Positions 1 through 11,745 of a DNA stretch of 64,000 nucleotides are shown here, piece after piece. The position numbers and the translations under genes are program-made. Every line of letters starts with the position of its first letter. Position 1 is the stretch's first letter. The notes beneath the pieces were generated by a model. The model was not told the origin of the DNA. It saw nothing but the letters and a program-made list of their open reading frames with translations, and ran no database searches. Source of the stretch: Gonatopus flavifemur (Eukaryota > Arthropoda > Insecta > Hymenoptera > Dryinidae); assembly GCA_018340375.1 (NCBI GenBank), contig JAFFJZ010000004.1, forward strand, positions 33,330,001 to 33,394,000, in the 5' to 3' direction.

Positions 1-1539
1 TTACTTTGGGTCAAGTTAGAGCTTTTGATGGTCCAATTTGGAAGAAGGACAATTTCTCAGATGAGTGTCAAATGATTTTTTATGAATTTGCGAAAGTGGA
101 TGCAGGTGTAGAATTTGTAAAATCAACACCCTTGATGAGATATGTTATAATACAGTACAAAACCTCTGTAGTATGAACTAAAAACAAATATTCAAAAAAT
201 TGAACTTCGACTACAGAAAAGTACCAAACAATAAAAAAAAGCTTCAAGAAAGTAAACAGCTAAACAATTGAAATATTAAAACTCTAGAATTGGAGATTAA
301 TCAAATTTGAATGAATTAGCAACATTGTCAATGAAATGTTGAATGAAAACATTAAGATTGGAGGAAATCATGAATTTCAGTTTCTGGGCGTGTGTAACTA
401 CAATTTCTGTTTGATGATAGTTTTTTTCTGAAATCCGTTTATTCAAACAGTAACCTGAGAGTTGACCTCATTGAAAAATGTTGATGAAAAAGGTATGATT
501 CATTAAAATCGGGAGTTCCGTTTGAAACTTGTAGATTCAAATATTTTAATTATTCTGATTTTCATTCTTTAAAAAAATATATTCTAATATAATAATAGCG
601 TCAAATTTTTCATTAAAATTTCTTTATGTGGTTGGATTTCAGTTTCTAAATCCCTCTTAATCACTTGGAAATTTCATTATACGAAAGCGTTGTTTAAACA
701 ACTTCTGATAGCGAATATATATTTTTAAATTTGTGTTTATGCACGTTTAAATACTGCAATGAAGAACATCTCGTCTGCTTCATGCAACATATAACTCGCG
801 TTCTTATGACGCATGCTACACCTAAATTTTCGTAACTCATAATTGTAATATTCTATTCATATAAAAATTTGTAGAGTTCAATAGATTACTGAATAAAACG
901 TGACGTGATTAAAACTTGACTAAACAGAAGATCGAGGAAATTTTATCGGTTCCAGAATCCATTCGAAGTTTGAAAAATTTAGAACGGACGAATTAAGGGT
1001 CACGTATCGTTAACGTATTCGGAAAAGCATACGTGACAAATTTCTATAGAAAAAAGCCTTATTCATAAGCACTTGATATTGTAGGAATATGAATTATTTT
1101 CCATCGAATAACGTGCATAATCATCCATCACCTAATGTATGTATAATTATATACAATACGCTATGCGAACATTGAATCTGATACAAACACAAATACATAC
1201 ATGGACGTACATGTGCATCAAATTTTGATCCTCCACGTTTACATCATATCGAGTTTATACACTCAGCTGCCAAGGAAGATGACATAATTTCCAATTTTAT
1301 TTCCATTCAAAGGAGTATTTGCATAATGCATCCTCGTTAACATTGAAGAAAGTATCAATATCGATCATTAAAGAATATTGCATTTTCATTCGTGTGATTC
1401 TTCTCGCTCCAATATCCATGTAAGTATTCGCAAAGTGAGTGATATTCACAATTTGGAAGTACCAATCCACATTAACATCTCTCGCGGCGTATCACACATT
1501 GTGCAACCCTAAATCCCTACGTACGACGGAATGCGTGTA
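1..1539. other. AT-rich stretch, nothing recognised
   Basis: No open frame here looks coding, and I see no repeat, RNA gene or transposon terminus. Confidence 0.5.
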
Positions 1540-2600
1540 CTCTACTAATGCTCTCATTCACTTCGAGCTCTCTCTCCCTCTCGTTCTCTTTTCCCTTCTT
1601 CTGTCCTCCTCGTTCCTCACCCATCCATTTCATTTCTCCTTTGCAAAGTACTTACGCAACTGGCGCCCGATCGTGTGCGGGTCTCAGAGAATACCTGTCT
1701 TCGTGAACCGTATTTCGGTGCTTGTACATCGTCCCAACCCATAAGCCCCACCTTGTCAGACTACCCTTTGTACATACATTGATATATCCACACGTACAGG
1801 AACCGTACACGCAATAGACCCACCTTATGCGTGTGACAAGAGAGGGAAAGCAAAATGTGTATGTGTAAGTTGGTATATGTAGATGCGCATGTGTCAAGGT
1901 GTATCTGTGCATGAATGTTGTGTAAGGGAGCGGTACAATATTCTCTATGTATTAGCTACATATCCGGCATATAGGGGACCCCACAGTATATGGAGTTGAT
2001 ATTTGTAAGGTGTAATACATAGACGTGAGGTATATAAGGGTGCACGTACACACTCGCAAAGTTCCAAAGCCCCCATGGTCGTCCCTGTACAGTGGTACTC
2101 GAGAGGGAAATGGAGTTGGTATGAGGGGTGGGTGGTTGGTTGGTTGGTGGACTGAGAGGGTGGGTGGCTATTAGAGGGTGAGAAAGAAAGAGAGGGAATG
2201 GAAAGAGACGCAGTGGGAGGAAGAGGGAGAGAGAGACAGACAGAGAGGAAACGGGCAGAGGGGCCCAACGCGGCTGACACACAAACAACCAAGCCACCTC
2301 TTTCACCTCACCCTACCGTATACCGTCCGTTCCATCCACCACCCACCCATCCACTCACCCAGCCTGCCAACCCAACCACCCATGACCCATCCTCCTACCT
2401 CACTCCACTACTACACAGTAGCGTCGACCGCCCGGAGCCACCCCTAACCAACGTTAGGTACCGCTGAATTACGCACTCCGATGTGAATGCGGAACTCAGG
2501 GGATGGGATATAGAATAGATAGGTAGATGGATAGGTGGATGGATGGGAGGTGGGGTGTGAACGTGCGTATGTGTACTTACGAGTTTGTATTGGTGAATCA
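1540..2600. other. GC-rich, CT/GA-skewed compositional island
   Basis: Strand-skewed sequence: pyrimidine-rich near 1560-1640, purine-rich near 2160-2260, then CCACC/CATCC-rich to about 2410, with GT/AC-rich steps such as GTATGTGTA. A TATATAAGG lies at 2031-2039 and could be a core promoter, but no gene follows. The frames of up to 116 codons on both strands are low complexity (His, Pro, Thr, Ser, Arg, Glu) and I treat them as artefacts of composition. Similar islands occur at 27120-27420, 49640-50560 and 58720-60060. Confidence 0.55.
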
Positions 2601-3366
2601 TCGTGGAAAATCATGAAAAACGAGTCAATATTTCCTGCCATGTAAAGCTGGTGAATTCAAAAGTATTTTTTCTTTTTTGAACGTCAAGTCTCTCCTTTGT
2701 ATGTCAAGTCACGGTAACGTATAAGTAGGTGAATTGTCATGGGATAAGGTGAATGAATTCATTTGTATCGCGAAAGATGGTTTCACATCAAATTCATAAA
2801 ATTTCATTCCACAAGCACAAAATACGTATGAAGTATTAGAATACGTATTAGGTATTTCATAAAGTTCTGTATTCTTTCACAGTTTTACATCACGTATATT
2901 CAATGCTAAATGTAAATATTTTATGCAATTCGTATTTGATGATCATGTCTCTATGCGATGCATGAATGATGTGAGGAATATCTGAGGACGTGACATGAAA
3001 TGAAGCCCTAGTTATCACACTTTTTATAAAGCGGAAAATGATAGAAGTGACAAGCGTTATTCCATATGTTCGAGGGGATAGAAGTTTCGAACAATTATTT
3101 GTCAAACGGAGAACCGAATAATTTCTGTATCAAAAATGTTATGTTGTTGAAACATTCGTAAAATTCAATTGTATCGACGTTTGTTGGTTTTAAAACTGCA
3201 CAAAGAGTTTGGGAAGCCAACAGAATTTTGATGAATTTCTTATTATAACTCTCCTCCTCGTATCAGCTACGATTTTATGTATCATCATATAACATTGATT
3301 TACTTCAAGCATGAAATTTCCCAAAACTCTAGTGAAAGTCGAATTAACAGGTTTCTTGGGCGAAAC
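2601..3366. other. AT-rich stretch, nothing recognised
   Basis: No coding-like frame, repeat or RNA gene seen. Confidence 0.45.
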
Positions 3367-3598
3367 TACACGGAGAAAAAATATCGCTGTCATAACGATA
3401 CTGGATAGTTGTGATGACTATCCAAAGTTTAGTGGTATCAGTATCGTTGCTATGATCATACAAATCATCCGAGGAACGATATAGATCGCCAGCATAGCCA
3501 TCTGTATCGTCACCATAGGGATACAGTATTGTCACTACAGCTATCTCTTCTTAACCATACTTCAGATCGTTATAATAGCCATACTTTTTTTCCGTGTA
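3367..3598. mobile_element. Class A fold-back element (TATCGTTATGAT words)
   Basis: The left end reads TACACGGAGAAAAAATATCG and the right end, reverse complemented, reads TACACGGAAAAAAAGTATGG. The TA at each end fits a TA target duplication. The core is built from variants of one word, roughly ATCGTTATGATAGC, in both orientations (for example at 3382-3400, 3442-3455, 3483-3520 and 3566-3585). There is no open frame, so the element is non-autonomous. The termini match those at 9683 and 9683's partner end at 10056, but the core is unrelated. Confidence 0.7.
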
Positions 3599-3716
3599 AG
3601 ATCATTTGCTGTTTGTAGAATATCATGCACTGTGCCGCTTTATATTTATGACTGGAATGATTGAACAATGCAGGTGGGCAATGTATATGCCAATGTAATT
3701 GTATCCAAAGATGCTG

Positions 3717-4340
3717 CACTGAGAAAAAAGTAGGGTAACGGTTACGTTGCAGCAGAGCAGTGACACATGTTCGCGTGGAAAGTTTGTCTCACAGAGCACC
3801 CGTTCCTCTCAGCAAAATAAAAATTACTTCACAGACACGAGCCTACCCTTTCGGCATAGCAATCATTGCTGCGTGGCAGAGGAATGGGAAACAAAGCGTT
3901 CATTACTCTTTGCGGAGCACTGGTTACTTTCCGCAGAGTAGGGGTTATTTTGTCCGAAGCTACAGTTACTTTGCGTACGCGATTTCCGTTCTTCAGCTGT
4001 GTTCCGTGTCGACACGGAAAACAAATGCGGAATGTCGAGAACACAGCTGAAGAACGGAAATCGCGCACGCAAAGTAACTGCAGTTTCGGACAAAGTAACC
4101 ACTACTCTACGGAAAGTAACCAGTGCTCCACAAATGAAGTTGAAGTGAGTAATGAACGCTTTGTTCCCCATTATTCTGCCACCCAGCAATGATTGCTATG
4201 CCAAAACGGTAGGCTCGTGTCTGTGGAGTAATTTTAACTCTGCTGAGAGGAACAGCAGAGACAACGAGACAAACTTCCCACGCGAACATGTGTCACTGCT
4301 CTGCCGCAAAGTAACCATTACCCTGCTTTTTCTCCGTGTA
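3717..4340. mobile_element. Large class A fold-back element, ~300-bp arms
   Basis: The left arm (3717-4003) and right arm (about 4037-4340) are near-perfect inverted repeats, meeting at the palindrome CCGTGTCGACACGG (4004-4017). The ends are CACTGAGAAAAAAGTAGGG and, reverse complemented, CACGGAGAAAAAGCAGGG. Variants of GTTACTTTGCG recur inside the arms (near 3824, 3899, 3924 and 3965), so the arms are themselves internally repetitive. Open frames on both strands are mirror images of each other and are not genes. A transcript across it would fold into a long hairpin. Confidence 0.8.
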
Positions 4341-4910
4341 GTGTGTTTATCAATTAATTAGAATTTTGATTGAATATTGGATAAAACTTGACGGAAGAAG
4401 AAATCTCTGTAGTTTTGACCCTTCGACATGCCGGTGCAGTTGAATACATGAATTTAAAATCAACTTTTACGTGTAATATTTATTACACATTCTGTGGATA
4501 TTTACTTCGTGCTTACATATGTAATATTTGATGCATAGTGATACACGATAATCGCAAATACCTGAGAGCACAATAAGCTAGAACCAATATTGAATCCATA
4601 TAAATGTGTCAGCTCAACATCATGTACACGCAACTAATATTAAATCAATATTGAAAATTGGTCGTTGAGTCAATATTTCGTTATATTTCATGCTTTGATA
4701 TTACATTTTCCATATCTGCTCAGGACACACACTGGCTTGAATTTACGTTGAATTTGTACAGATCATTTCTATCATTTTTATCCTATTTGAGGATCTATTT
4801 GGCGTGTGAAGAATGTCATTTTTGAACATGAAAGTTACTTACAAATTCTATTATTCATCTATTTATGATACTGCTACTTACTGTCATATGATTTACTTTT
4901 ATATGATGAT
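4341..4910. other. Intergenic, with CAATATTGA word cluster
   Basis: No gene seen. Between 4575 and 4690 the word CAATATTGA and close variants recur several times in both orientations; a similar cluster lies at 43490-43640. Ends of a discrete element are not visible. Confidence 0.35.
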
Positions 4911-5075
4911 GCCGGAGTTACCAACGCTGGCAAATATAAACATTCAGTCCAGGCCCAGTTGATTTGATAGTACTGACCTCGAGTCAGAATGATAACAACG
5001 TTTTACATGAGGTACGGTACTGGAGTTACAATACTGCTGGTACTGGCAATATCTATGGTCCAGTATTACCATGAC
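4911..5075. repeat. Copy of the TGGC / 157-bp-core repeat family (fragment)
   Basis: Shares GGAGTTACCA, a TGATAAC motif, GGTACTGGCAA and CCAGTATTACC with the better copies at 34898-35250 and 60782-61045. Diverged, and without the 157-bp tandem core. Confidence 0.5.
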
Positions 5076-5441
5076 TGCGGCTTTCCTAATGTCCCGATTG
5101 TTTTAATCGATCTGGTCCAAGAATGATTTCATTACCAAATGAGTATCACTGTGATTAACGAGACACACCTCACAATGGGCATATAACTGTTTTTATGATT
5201 AAAAAAAGAGCTTGAATATAATTTTGAATGTTCGTATTTGGAATTAAATGTGAAATAAATCCGGACGAGAATACAATAGGAGTGGCCTCTTCGTCCATTA
5301 TTAATTCTGATTCACAGTACAACTGTTTCTATCCGTTTCTATGCGGTGTCTAAAAGTTAAGAAATTCGTTGCAAGTGGGGAATTTGAATGAATTGAATTA
5401 CTTGGACCAGTAATTATTCGGAATATTTAATGTTTGAAATG
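5076..5441. other. Intergenic stretch, nothing recognised
   Basis: AT-rich; no gene or repeat seen. Confidence 0.4.
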
Positions 5442-5659
5442 TACACAGAAAAAAAAAACCATCTCGTATCAAGACAATATTGTTTTCGTTATATATGAAA
5501 CACGGATTGTCTCAGTTCAATGCAATTTGCTTTGAATCAAACACAGGAAAAAACAAAATTCTTGATTCAAAGCAAATTGCATTGAACTAAGACAATCCGT
5601 GTTTCATATATAACGAAAACAATATTTTCTTGATACAAGATAGTTTTTTTTTCTGTGTA
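5442..5659. mobile_element. Class A fold-back element, ~98-bp arms
   Basis: Begins TACACAGAAAAAAAAAACC and ends, reverse complemented, TACACAGAAAAAAAAAACT. The arms of about 98 bp are almost perfect inverted repeats containing ATATATGAAACACGGATTG and TTTGAATCAA words, around a short centre near 5550. There is no open frame. Its right-hand TA (5658-5659) is also the left flank of the mariner element that follows, so mariner inserted at the edge of this element. Confidence 0.75.
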
Positions 5660-6581
5660 CGAGGTGTGTTCAAAAAATAACGAGAATTTTCGTTTTATGA
5701 GAAAAATATTTATTTGTTGATCGATATCTATTTTGTCCCCTTCAAAATAATCCCCCTTGGATATAATACACTCGTGTCAACGCTTTTTCCAATCCTCGAA
5801 ACACTTTTGAAACTCGATCTTTGTAATAGCTTTTAGCTATTCCAGCGATTCGCTTCTAATGTCATTTATGCTTGTGAAACGATGGCCTTTTAATGTTCTC
5901 TTCATCTTTGGAAATAGAAAAAAGTCACATGGAGCCATATCTGGCGAATATGGAGGCTGAGGCATCGTTACAGTTTTGTTTTTGGCCAAAAATTCACGAA
6001 CAAGCAATGAAGTGTGAGCAGGTGCATTATCGTGGTGCAAAAGCCATGAATTGTTTTGCCACAGATCTGGGCGTTTTTTTCGGATTGCTTTTCAACTGAT
6101 ATGCTAACATCATCAGCGATTTCCCTGATTGTTATTCGGCGATCGTTCATAACCATTTATTCCACTTTTTCCACGTTTTCATCGGTTGTTGATGTGCTTG
6201 GGCGTCCGGGTCGTTCGTCATCTTCAACGTTTTCGCGGCCATCTTGGAAACGCTTATACCACTCGTAAATCCTTGCTTTACTCATAGCAGACTCACCATA
6301 TGCCTTTGTTAACATTTTACAAACTTCACTACGCTTTATTTCATTTTTTACGCAAAATTGAATACAAATTCTTTGATCCATTTTTTTTCACAAACGAAAA
6401 TCGCCGAGCTCGAAAAACACGTCTAACGTTAGCGGCTGCCACTTAAAAAGTAAAGCGATGAATATTGCTGAAAATTTCATCGTACTTCAGGGGCATGTGT
6501 ACCAACATAATAAAGGGAAATTTTATACAGACGGACTCTCCAAACCCGCGAAATTTAAAAAAACTTTTTGAACACACCTCG
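5660..6581 (-). mobile_element. Internally deleted mariner-type transposon
   Basis: Both ends carry the inverted repeat CGAGGTGTGTTCAAAAA (17 bp) and both are flanked by TA (5658-5659 and 6582-6583), the standard mariner target duplication. At 922 bp it is shorter than the roughly 1.3 kb of intact mariners. The missing part lies inside the transposase gene, which reads on the minus strand. It can no longer make a transposase, though its termini look intact enough to be cross-mobilised. Confidence 0.93.
5837..6381 (-). pseudogene. mariner transposase, broken (stop, deletion, frameshift)
   Basis: The minus-strand start (6381) gives MDQRICIQFCVKNEIK, the mariner N-terminal helix-turn-helix region, and continues through IYEWYKRFQDG and the ERPGRPSTS linker to an in-frame stop at 6157-6159. 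The same frame resumes with NDRRITIREIADDVSIS, then the central part of the catalytic domain is missing. After a frame change it resumes with HHDNAPAHTS and SPDMAPCDFFLFP. Counting from the D of HDNAP to the D of PCDFF gives 34 residues between them, which is the mariner D34D spacing. The first catalytic Asp falls in the deleted part. One nonsense codon, one deletion and one frameshift make it a dead copy. Confidence 0.92.
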
Positions 6582-6863
6582 TACATCAACGGTTGGTTGA
6601 ACATTAGCATGAACTAGGCTCGTCAGATCGGTGGCATGGATTTGTCAGAAATTACCTATTATCATAACAAATCTGGTCATTTTCAAGACCCAGTGTTGTT
6701 CGATGTCTGTCAAACAAATGGCAACCATTGAAAAACAGTGATGGTACAGTAACAGCTCAATTGTTTTTGCATGTTCTTGAAAGTTGAACCGTTGATAGAA
6801 ACGGAATGAAACTCCAAACTCAAAATCTGATGAATACCATTATTCATCTTCTCAAATTAAGAT

Positions 6864-7061
6864 GATACTAGCGGCGTGGCGGCAGCCAAATTTTTCATGA
6901 CAAGCTATGGGCAAACGCTTCGATTGGATCAAAATATCGCTCTGGACAGCACTTTTACTTAAATCAAAAATGTGCTGTACAAAGCGATATTTTGATTTGA
7001 TTGATGCGTTTGTCCGTAGTTCGTCATAAACAATTTGGCTGCTGCCAACGCCGCTAGTGTC
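6864..7061. mobile_element. Small fold-back element with GATACTAGCGGCGT ends
   Basis: The left end reads GATACTAGCGGCGTGGCGG and the right end, reverse complemented, GACACTAGCGGCGTTGGCAG. Arms of about 95 bp include AAATATCGCT and AAAGTGCTGT. It is non-coding. Half of a related copy lies at 24737-24811, so it belongs to a dispersed family. Confidence 0.7.
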
Positions 7062-7190
7062 TCCTTGACCTCTTGGAACTAAGAATATCTTTCAAATAAT
7101 GTACCGCAAAATTTTGTCTCTTGGATAGCTAAGTATCTTGTCATTCAATTACTGATTCGTTTCAATAAACGATTCTAACTTCAGCAACAT

Positions 7191-7268
7191 GTTTTTGCCG
7201 AAGTCTGATACATAAATCCCTGCCAGTACTGGACCATTTGTTCATTCTGGGTACCGTCCACATGGGTA
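7191..7268. repeat. Tail fragment of the TGGC / 157-bp-core family
   Basis: Contains TTGCCGAAGTCTG, CTGCCAGTACTGG and CCACATGGG in the order and spacing of the tail at 37530-37625. Confidence 0.6.
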
Positions 7269-8390
7269 GATATGAAATCTTATCTTCCTTCCAACAGAAA
7301 AAAAATTTAGATGAAAGGACAGGCGCTTCTAGTAGCTACAACTGAATGTTTGCTGTTGTAGCAAACTTTCAACTCAATAGCTGAACTGTAATTGATGCAG
7401 CTCAAGATTTATTCCCCGTACTTCAGTCCGGATATGTAGAGATCTTAATGATGATATTTCAGGAAGATTTTCCACATCACACACGACACATTGATAGAAT
7501 GTTATTCGAAAAACAGTTGTCGAAATATAGAATCTGACGAGTGCTAGTTCGTATTTTTATATCGAAAAATCTCCAACGATTTTCGTCGATGATACATTCG
7601 ATGAGATTGGGAAATATACGTTCTCCAAGAGGTTTTTTGATGAATTTTGAAACTATATCACAGCGAATTTTTTGAACTAAAGGACTTGGAAACTCATACG
7701 GGAAATTCATACTTGGTGTGATTTCTCCACTCCAAAAAACCCGTACTCGCAGGTTCTTCTTACATCACTTCATTCTGATATACAAACTAGGTCAGACATA
7801 AAAAGGGCCATAAAGTTCCTTGAATTCGTTTTGATATTCTTCATATGTAATGTATGATTCGACATCACCATTGAGATTTGTGAAGACTATTTGAACTGCT
7901 CTTCACGACTACAATATTCTCCTCCCGAGAATATGTAACGTCCAAAGCCTTTTATGGAAATCTCCAGTTGTATAGTGAACGAAAGCTCATGACATACGAA
8001 ATCAGTTAATTCTTTTTGTTTCCACCACTCCATTTCACATGAATCCACTTTATCTGAACACGTGTAGACTATGTTACAGGAAATCTTTCCTCTCCGTTTG
8101 AATACAACGAATTTTTTGAATTTATAACACTGATTTGGAATTGTATGCCAAAATATATCAGTTCGTGATCTTATACGCTAGAAAAAAGGGAAACGCACTC
8201 AACTACGCAAGATAAATACATTCTAACACGATTGGTAACTGGATTAATCCAATATGTAGTTGATATGACTACGTGGAGATGAAATCCATAGACATTGGAC
8301 TTGATTCGCTGACTAATTACGTTTCAACGTATCCAAAACCGTTTTGCATAGTTACGTGTACTTTCATTCATTTCACATTTTTTTAGTGTT
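7269..8390. other. Intergenic stretch, one unrecognised short frame
   Basis: The only notable frame is 77 codons on the minus strand (7477-7710); it has a fairly natural composition but resembles nothing I know. No repeat recognised. Confidence 0.35.
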
Positions 8391-9118
8391 AGGGTCATTC
8401 TATATGGAATCACCAGATCACTCAAGCTGTACTATTCTGGATTTCCGTCATATTTGATGAAAATCTTTTTCGAGGGATCAGAAAATGAAATTCACGGCCA
8501 TTTGATTTTTATATTTCGTGAGACCCATTCCAAACCAATTGGAACCCTTCAAAAGTGCTATTTTCAAGCTGTTATACTTACCAATTTCTTGAAATGCAAG
8601 ATATTTCAACGTTCGTGGTGACATTTTGAAGCTGAAAGATAGCAGTGGCTCTGAAAGATATCAAAAGTTATCCAATAGGTACCCCAAAAAACTAACACAT
8701 ATCGAAAAAATGTGTTTTTTTCACTATTCTCCGTAATTTTCAAGTTACTTGTGTATCTGTCCTATTTGATGTGAGGAATTGATCTTCTTTTTGATATCAT
8801 GAGCATGCATAGAATGGATCAGAAGACACGCAGGTGGGCCCTTCGGTTTGCTATTTACAAAAAAATGTTCAATTCGAAATTTGTAAATTTTTGAAAACAG
8901 CATATTCTAGGATTCGAACTTGGTATGTGAGTTGGATGATAAAAATCTGAAACTTGCAAGAAAATTTGTCTCCAGTGTGAACTTTGAAAATATCAAACAC
9001 TTGTTCCATGATTCTTATCAGTCTCGTAATTATAGTCAGTTAAAGACAACCAAAACCACTAAAACTCATTTTCATCACGCATCAAACACAACTTCATGAG
9101 CATCATACTTATACATTG
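8391..9118. repeat. Dispersed repeat arm with GGGTCATTCTATATGGAATC terminus
   Basis: The terminus at 8391 matches, in reverse complement, the terminus at 25695. The following 300 bp match 25395-25695 inverted, and about 650 bp match 33450-34030 inverted, sharing TTCAAGCTGTTAT, GATATCAAAAGTTATCC, GGTACC and ATCATGAGCATGCATAG. The GAGTCATTCCATATAA end of the 14173 transposon is of the same general type, so this may be a solo or truncated inverted-repeat arm. Confidence 0.65.
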
Positions 9119-9348
9119 AAATGGTTCAAAATGAATCATTGCATAATCTCATCGTGAATTGTTGTGAGAATACTTATAAATATGTAATGAGCAATGATAG
9201 TTCATATATCTGTAAAATATGATTAGGAGAGAAGAAGAGTAAATCAGAAGCTATTATTTCATAAGGTCAAAATGAGTGCGAGTGAGAGGACTGAGCGTGG
9301 AGGAGGAGAGAGATGTAATTTGCGGTGGCAGGGGACGCTTCTCGCGGG

Positions 9349-9356
9349 TATATAAG
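9349..9356 (+). promoter_or_regulatory. TATA box of a candidate core promoter
   Basis: TATATAAG lies within an otherwise unusual GC-rich patch (9280-9370), followed about 20 bp later by CTAGTTG, a possible initiator. The patch stands out against AT-rich neighbours. See the candidate transcript immediately downstream. Confidence 0.5.
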
Positions 9357-9370
9357 ACGCAGCGCGAGCC

Positions 9371-9660
9371 TAGTTGACCATTTTCTATGATCGAGCTAAT
9401 ACCTCAAAATTTAAACTAGTTAATAACCTGGGCAATTACATTCACGATAAGCAACGGATATTTAGAAAACCAAAAGATTGTTTGTATAACTGACTATTAT
9501 TGTGCTTCCACTTTCAGATTTAATCCAACTTCAGATATGTGTCAGGGATTGATCTTAAATCTACAACTACAAATGTGATAACAGTTTCAGGCCACCAACA
9601 ACATCACGAAGAATGTTATTCAATGGACAATGCGAAGAAAGTCTTGCCATTGAATAAATA
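9371..9660 (+). other. Candidate short transcript ending at a polyA signal
   Basis: Downstream of the TATA box the sequence carries a plausible 3' splice site (CTTCCACTTTCAG, ending at 9517, with a possible branch motif TAACTGAC near 9487-9494) and a polyadenylation signal AATAAA at 9653-9658. Only tiny frames are present: 10 codons from 9387 and 14 codons from 9613. A matching 5' splice site is weak. It could be a non-coding RNA, a very short peptide gene, or the first exon of something whose body has been lost. Confidence 0.3.
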
Positions 9661-9682
9661 AACAAATACTCTCCATCCTGAC

Positions 9683-10056
9683 TACACGGAGAGAAAAAAT
9701 TTGCGGACGCAGCGAATCGAGGTATTATATATAGAATAGCAAAATATTTTGCTGACCTAGCTAAAAATTTGCTATAACAGCAATCGTGTTAGCTATGACA
9801 GCAATTTTTTAGCTGTGGCAGCAAAAAATGTTTGCTCCGCCAGCAATTTTTCAGTATTATATACAGAATAGCAAACAAATTTTGCTAGGATAGCAAACAT
9901 TTTTTGCTCCCACAGCTAAAAATTCGCTGTCGCAGCTAACAAGATTGCAGGAACAGCAAATAGTTTGCTGTCACAGCAAAAAATTTGCTGCTCTGACAAA
10001 AGGAACCCAGCAGAAGTAGATTTCGCTGCCACAGCGAATTCCTTTTTCTCCGTGTA
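9683..10056. mobile_element. Class A fold-back element (GCTG/CAGC words)
   Basis: Ends are TACACGGAGAGAAAAAATTT and, reverse complemented, TACACGGAGAAAAAGGAATT, flanked by TA. The core consists of variants of GCTGTGGCAGCAAAAAATT in both orientations, more than ten times. An AT segment GTATTATATA(T/C)AGAATAGC appears twice as a direct repeat (9724 and 9853). There is no open frame. Confidence 0.8.
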
Positions 10057-11424
10057 CTATACTCTATGACCTCTATTACCCTCCCCACTTCAATCCCTCC
10101 CCTTGATTTCTCTCACTCACTCTTAAAGGTCAACATGGCCAATCATACCTAAAATATTAATCACATTAGACTAGTGGTTTTTTACCACAGTGCCAGCGCT
10201 GTGGGTTTTTTCACCACCCTATGGTCTATCTTCATGAATAATTAAAAGTCAATTCCTCGTTTAATAATACTTGACCTAGAATAAAATGCCCAATGGGTAA
10301 TTTCTATCCACAACTCTTTTATTACATCGCTATCTCTCTTCATTGAGGAGGGTTGACCTTTTGTCGGGGCTGTGCCAGGGTTGGAGTATCCGTACCCTTT
10401 CACTGGTATAGTAATGACATTCGTAGGTAGCAACTCACTGGTGGGGGCGTTGGTTGGGGCCCCCCCATCCCCCTTTCTTTTCTCCTTCTTCTTTCCTTAG
10501 TTGACCATTTCGCTTCGCTTCGATTAGCAGTCAAATGCTTTTCCTGACTACCGAGCACTACAAGCCGTGCTTAGGCCCGGTGCTAATGTCACAAGTCCTT
10601 AGGACTTCATTGATGCAAAGTTTATGTAAAATTTCAATGAATTGATTTATAGAATACAATTTTTTTAATATCCAGATAAAGATCTGAATATTAGAATATC
10701 TTTCACCCATGTTAAGAATAATATATTCTTGGCGCTTATGATGGAGGAGTTCCTCATTTTGATGATATGATTTTTTCGGTGCTGCCATAACGGATGGTCT
10801 TTACGAATACTTCATGCATTCAGGTGTATTTTGAGAACTCCCACATTTATTCATCAAGAACTCTCCAAGAATTGCTTTGATATTCTATGTGTTTATTTAA
10901 AATACCCTATGGATTCATAAAAATGAATTCCGCACACATTCTTGGCCATGAATTTCCTTTTCCTTATACCTCAAAGAAGATTTTTACTAAGTATGATGAC
11001 AATCTAAAAGAGGGCGGCAATCAATTTTTCATTTTTCTGGTGAATTTATATGAAATTGCTCGTCTGGTACATGATAAATGAGTGAGATTGATTAATTTCC
11101 TTGCATCATTGTAGTAAGTTACTATGTACTTTGGATTGAGTTGTTTTTATTAAGCTGTTACAGAAGCTTCAGAAGTTTTTTGCCTACTATAGTATTCTTT
11201 GTCAAACTATGTTGTTTCATGTTATGAATGATGCCTGAAGACAATGTTGGCAAAATATTCAAACAAAAACAAACATGAATGTGGAAAATTCAATTAAATG
11301 CTCTCAAAAAATCTGGAATTAGTTGGAAAACTCATAATAATACTCAGCAATGATTTCTAAGGAGATTTAGGAACAATATTGAAGGGAAAAGCACATCTTA
11401 TCATTGTTCGAAGCTACCTAAACA
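10057..11424. other. Intergenic stretch; hairpin and C/T-rich patches only
   Basis: Holds C/T-rich patches (10068-10130 and 10455-10500) and one 20-bp hairpin, CCACAG-N8-CTGTGG at 10188-10207. Short frames at 10558-10788 and 10887-11081 are not recognisable and lack support. Confidence 0.35.
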
Positions 11425-11745
11425 GGGAAGGAGTTGGCATGATAACATCATTTCATACGAGGACCAGTATAATATTTACAACCATGTCAGTACTGATCCT
11501 TCATACGCTCCTATTATGGCGGAACTCTGGCATTCCAACTCTGTGCGAACAGAATCGATTCAATACTGGCTCATCACTGTCTGCCTATTCAAACCAGTGC
11601 CGTTCGACATTCGTCGAATAGGTTGTGCCAGTTGAAAAATAGTAATGACCCTGGATAGAAACAATTGTTTTCGTCAAAGTTTGGCAAATATAACTGTGCC
11701 AGTACAAGGCCATTTCTCAACATCGGCAAATTTCGCATCGGTATA
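11425..11745. repeat. TGGC / 157-bp-core family, copy without the core
   Basis: Head motifs (GGAGTTGGCATGATAACATC, GGACCAGTATAA, GCGGAACTCTGGCATT) run into tail motifs (GCCAGTTGAAAAATAGTAATG, then TTTGGCAAATATAAC and GTGCCAGTAC) with no 157-bp monomer between. Copies at 35491-36125 and 37117-37625 hold about 2.7 and 1.7 monomers at the corresponding place. Confidence 0.6.

Noticed and set aside
1671..1678. TGGCGCCC, resembling a retrovirus-like primer binding site
   Set aside because: No flanking LTRs, no gag or pol frames nearby; a short chance match.
3863..4192. Two 108-codon frames on opposite strands with similar translations
   Set aside because: They are mirror images produced by the inverted arms of the fold-back element.
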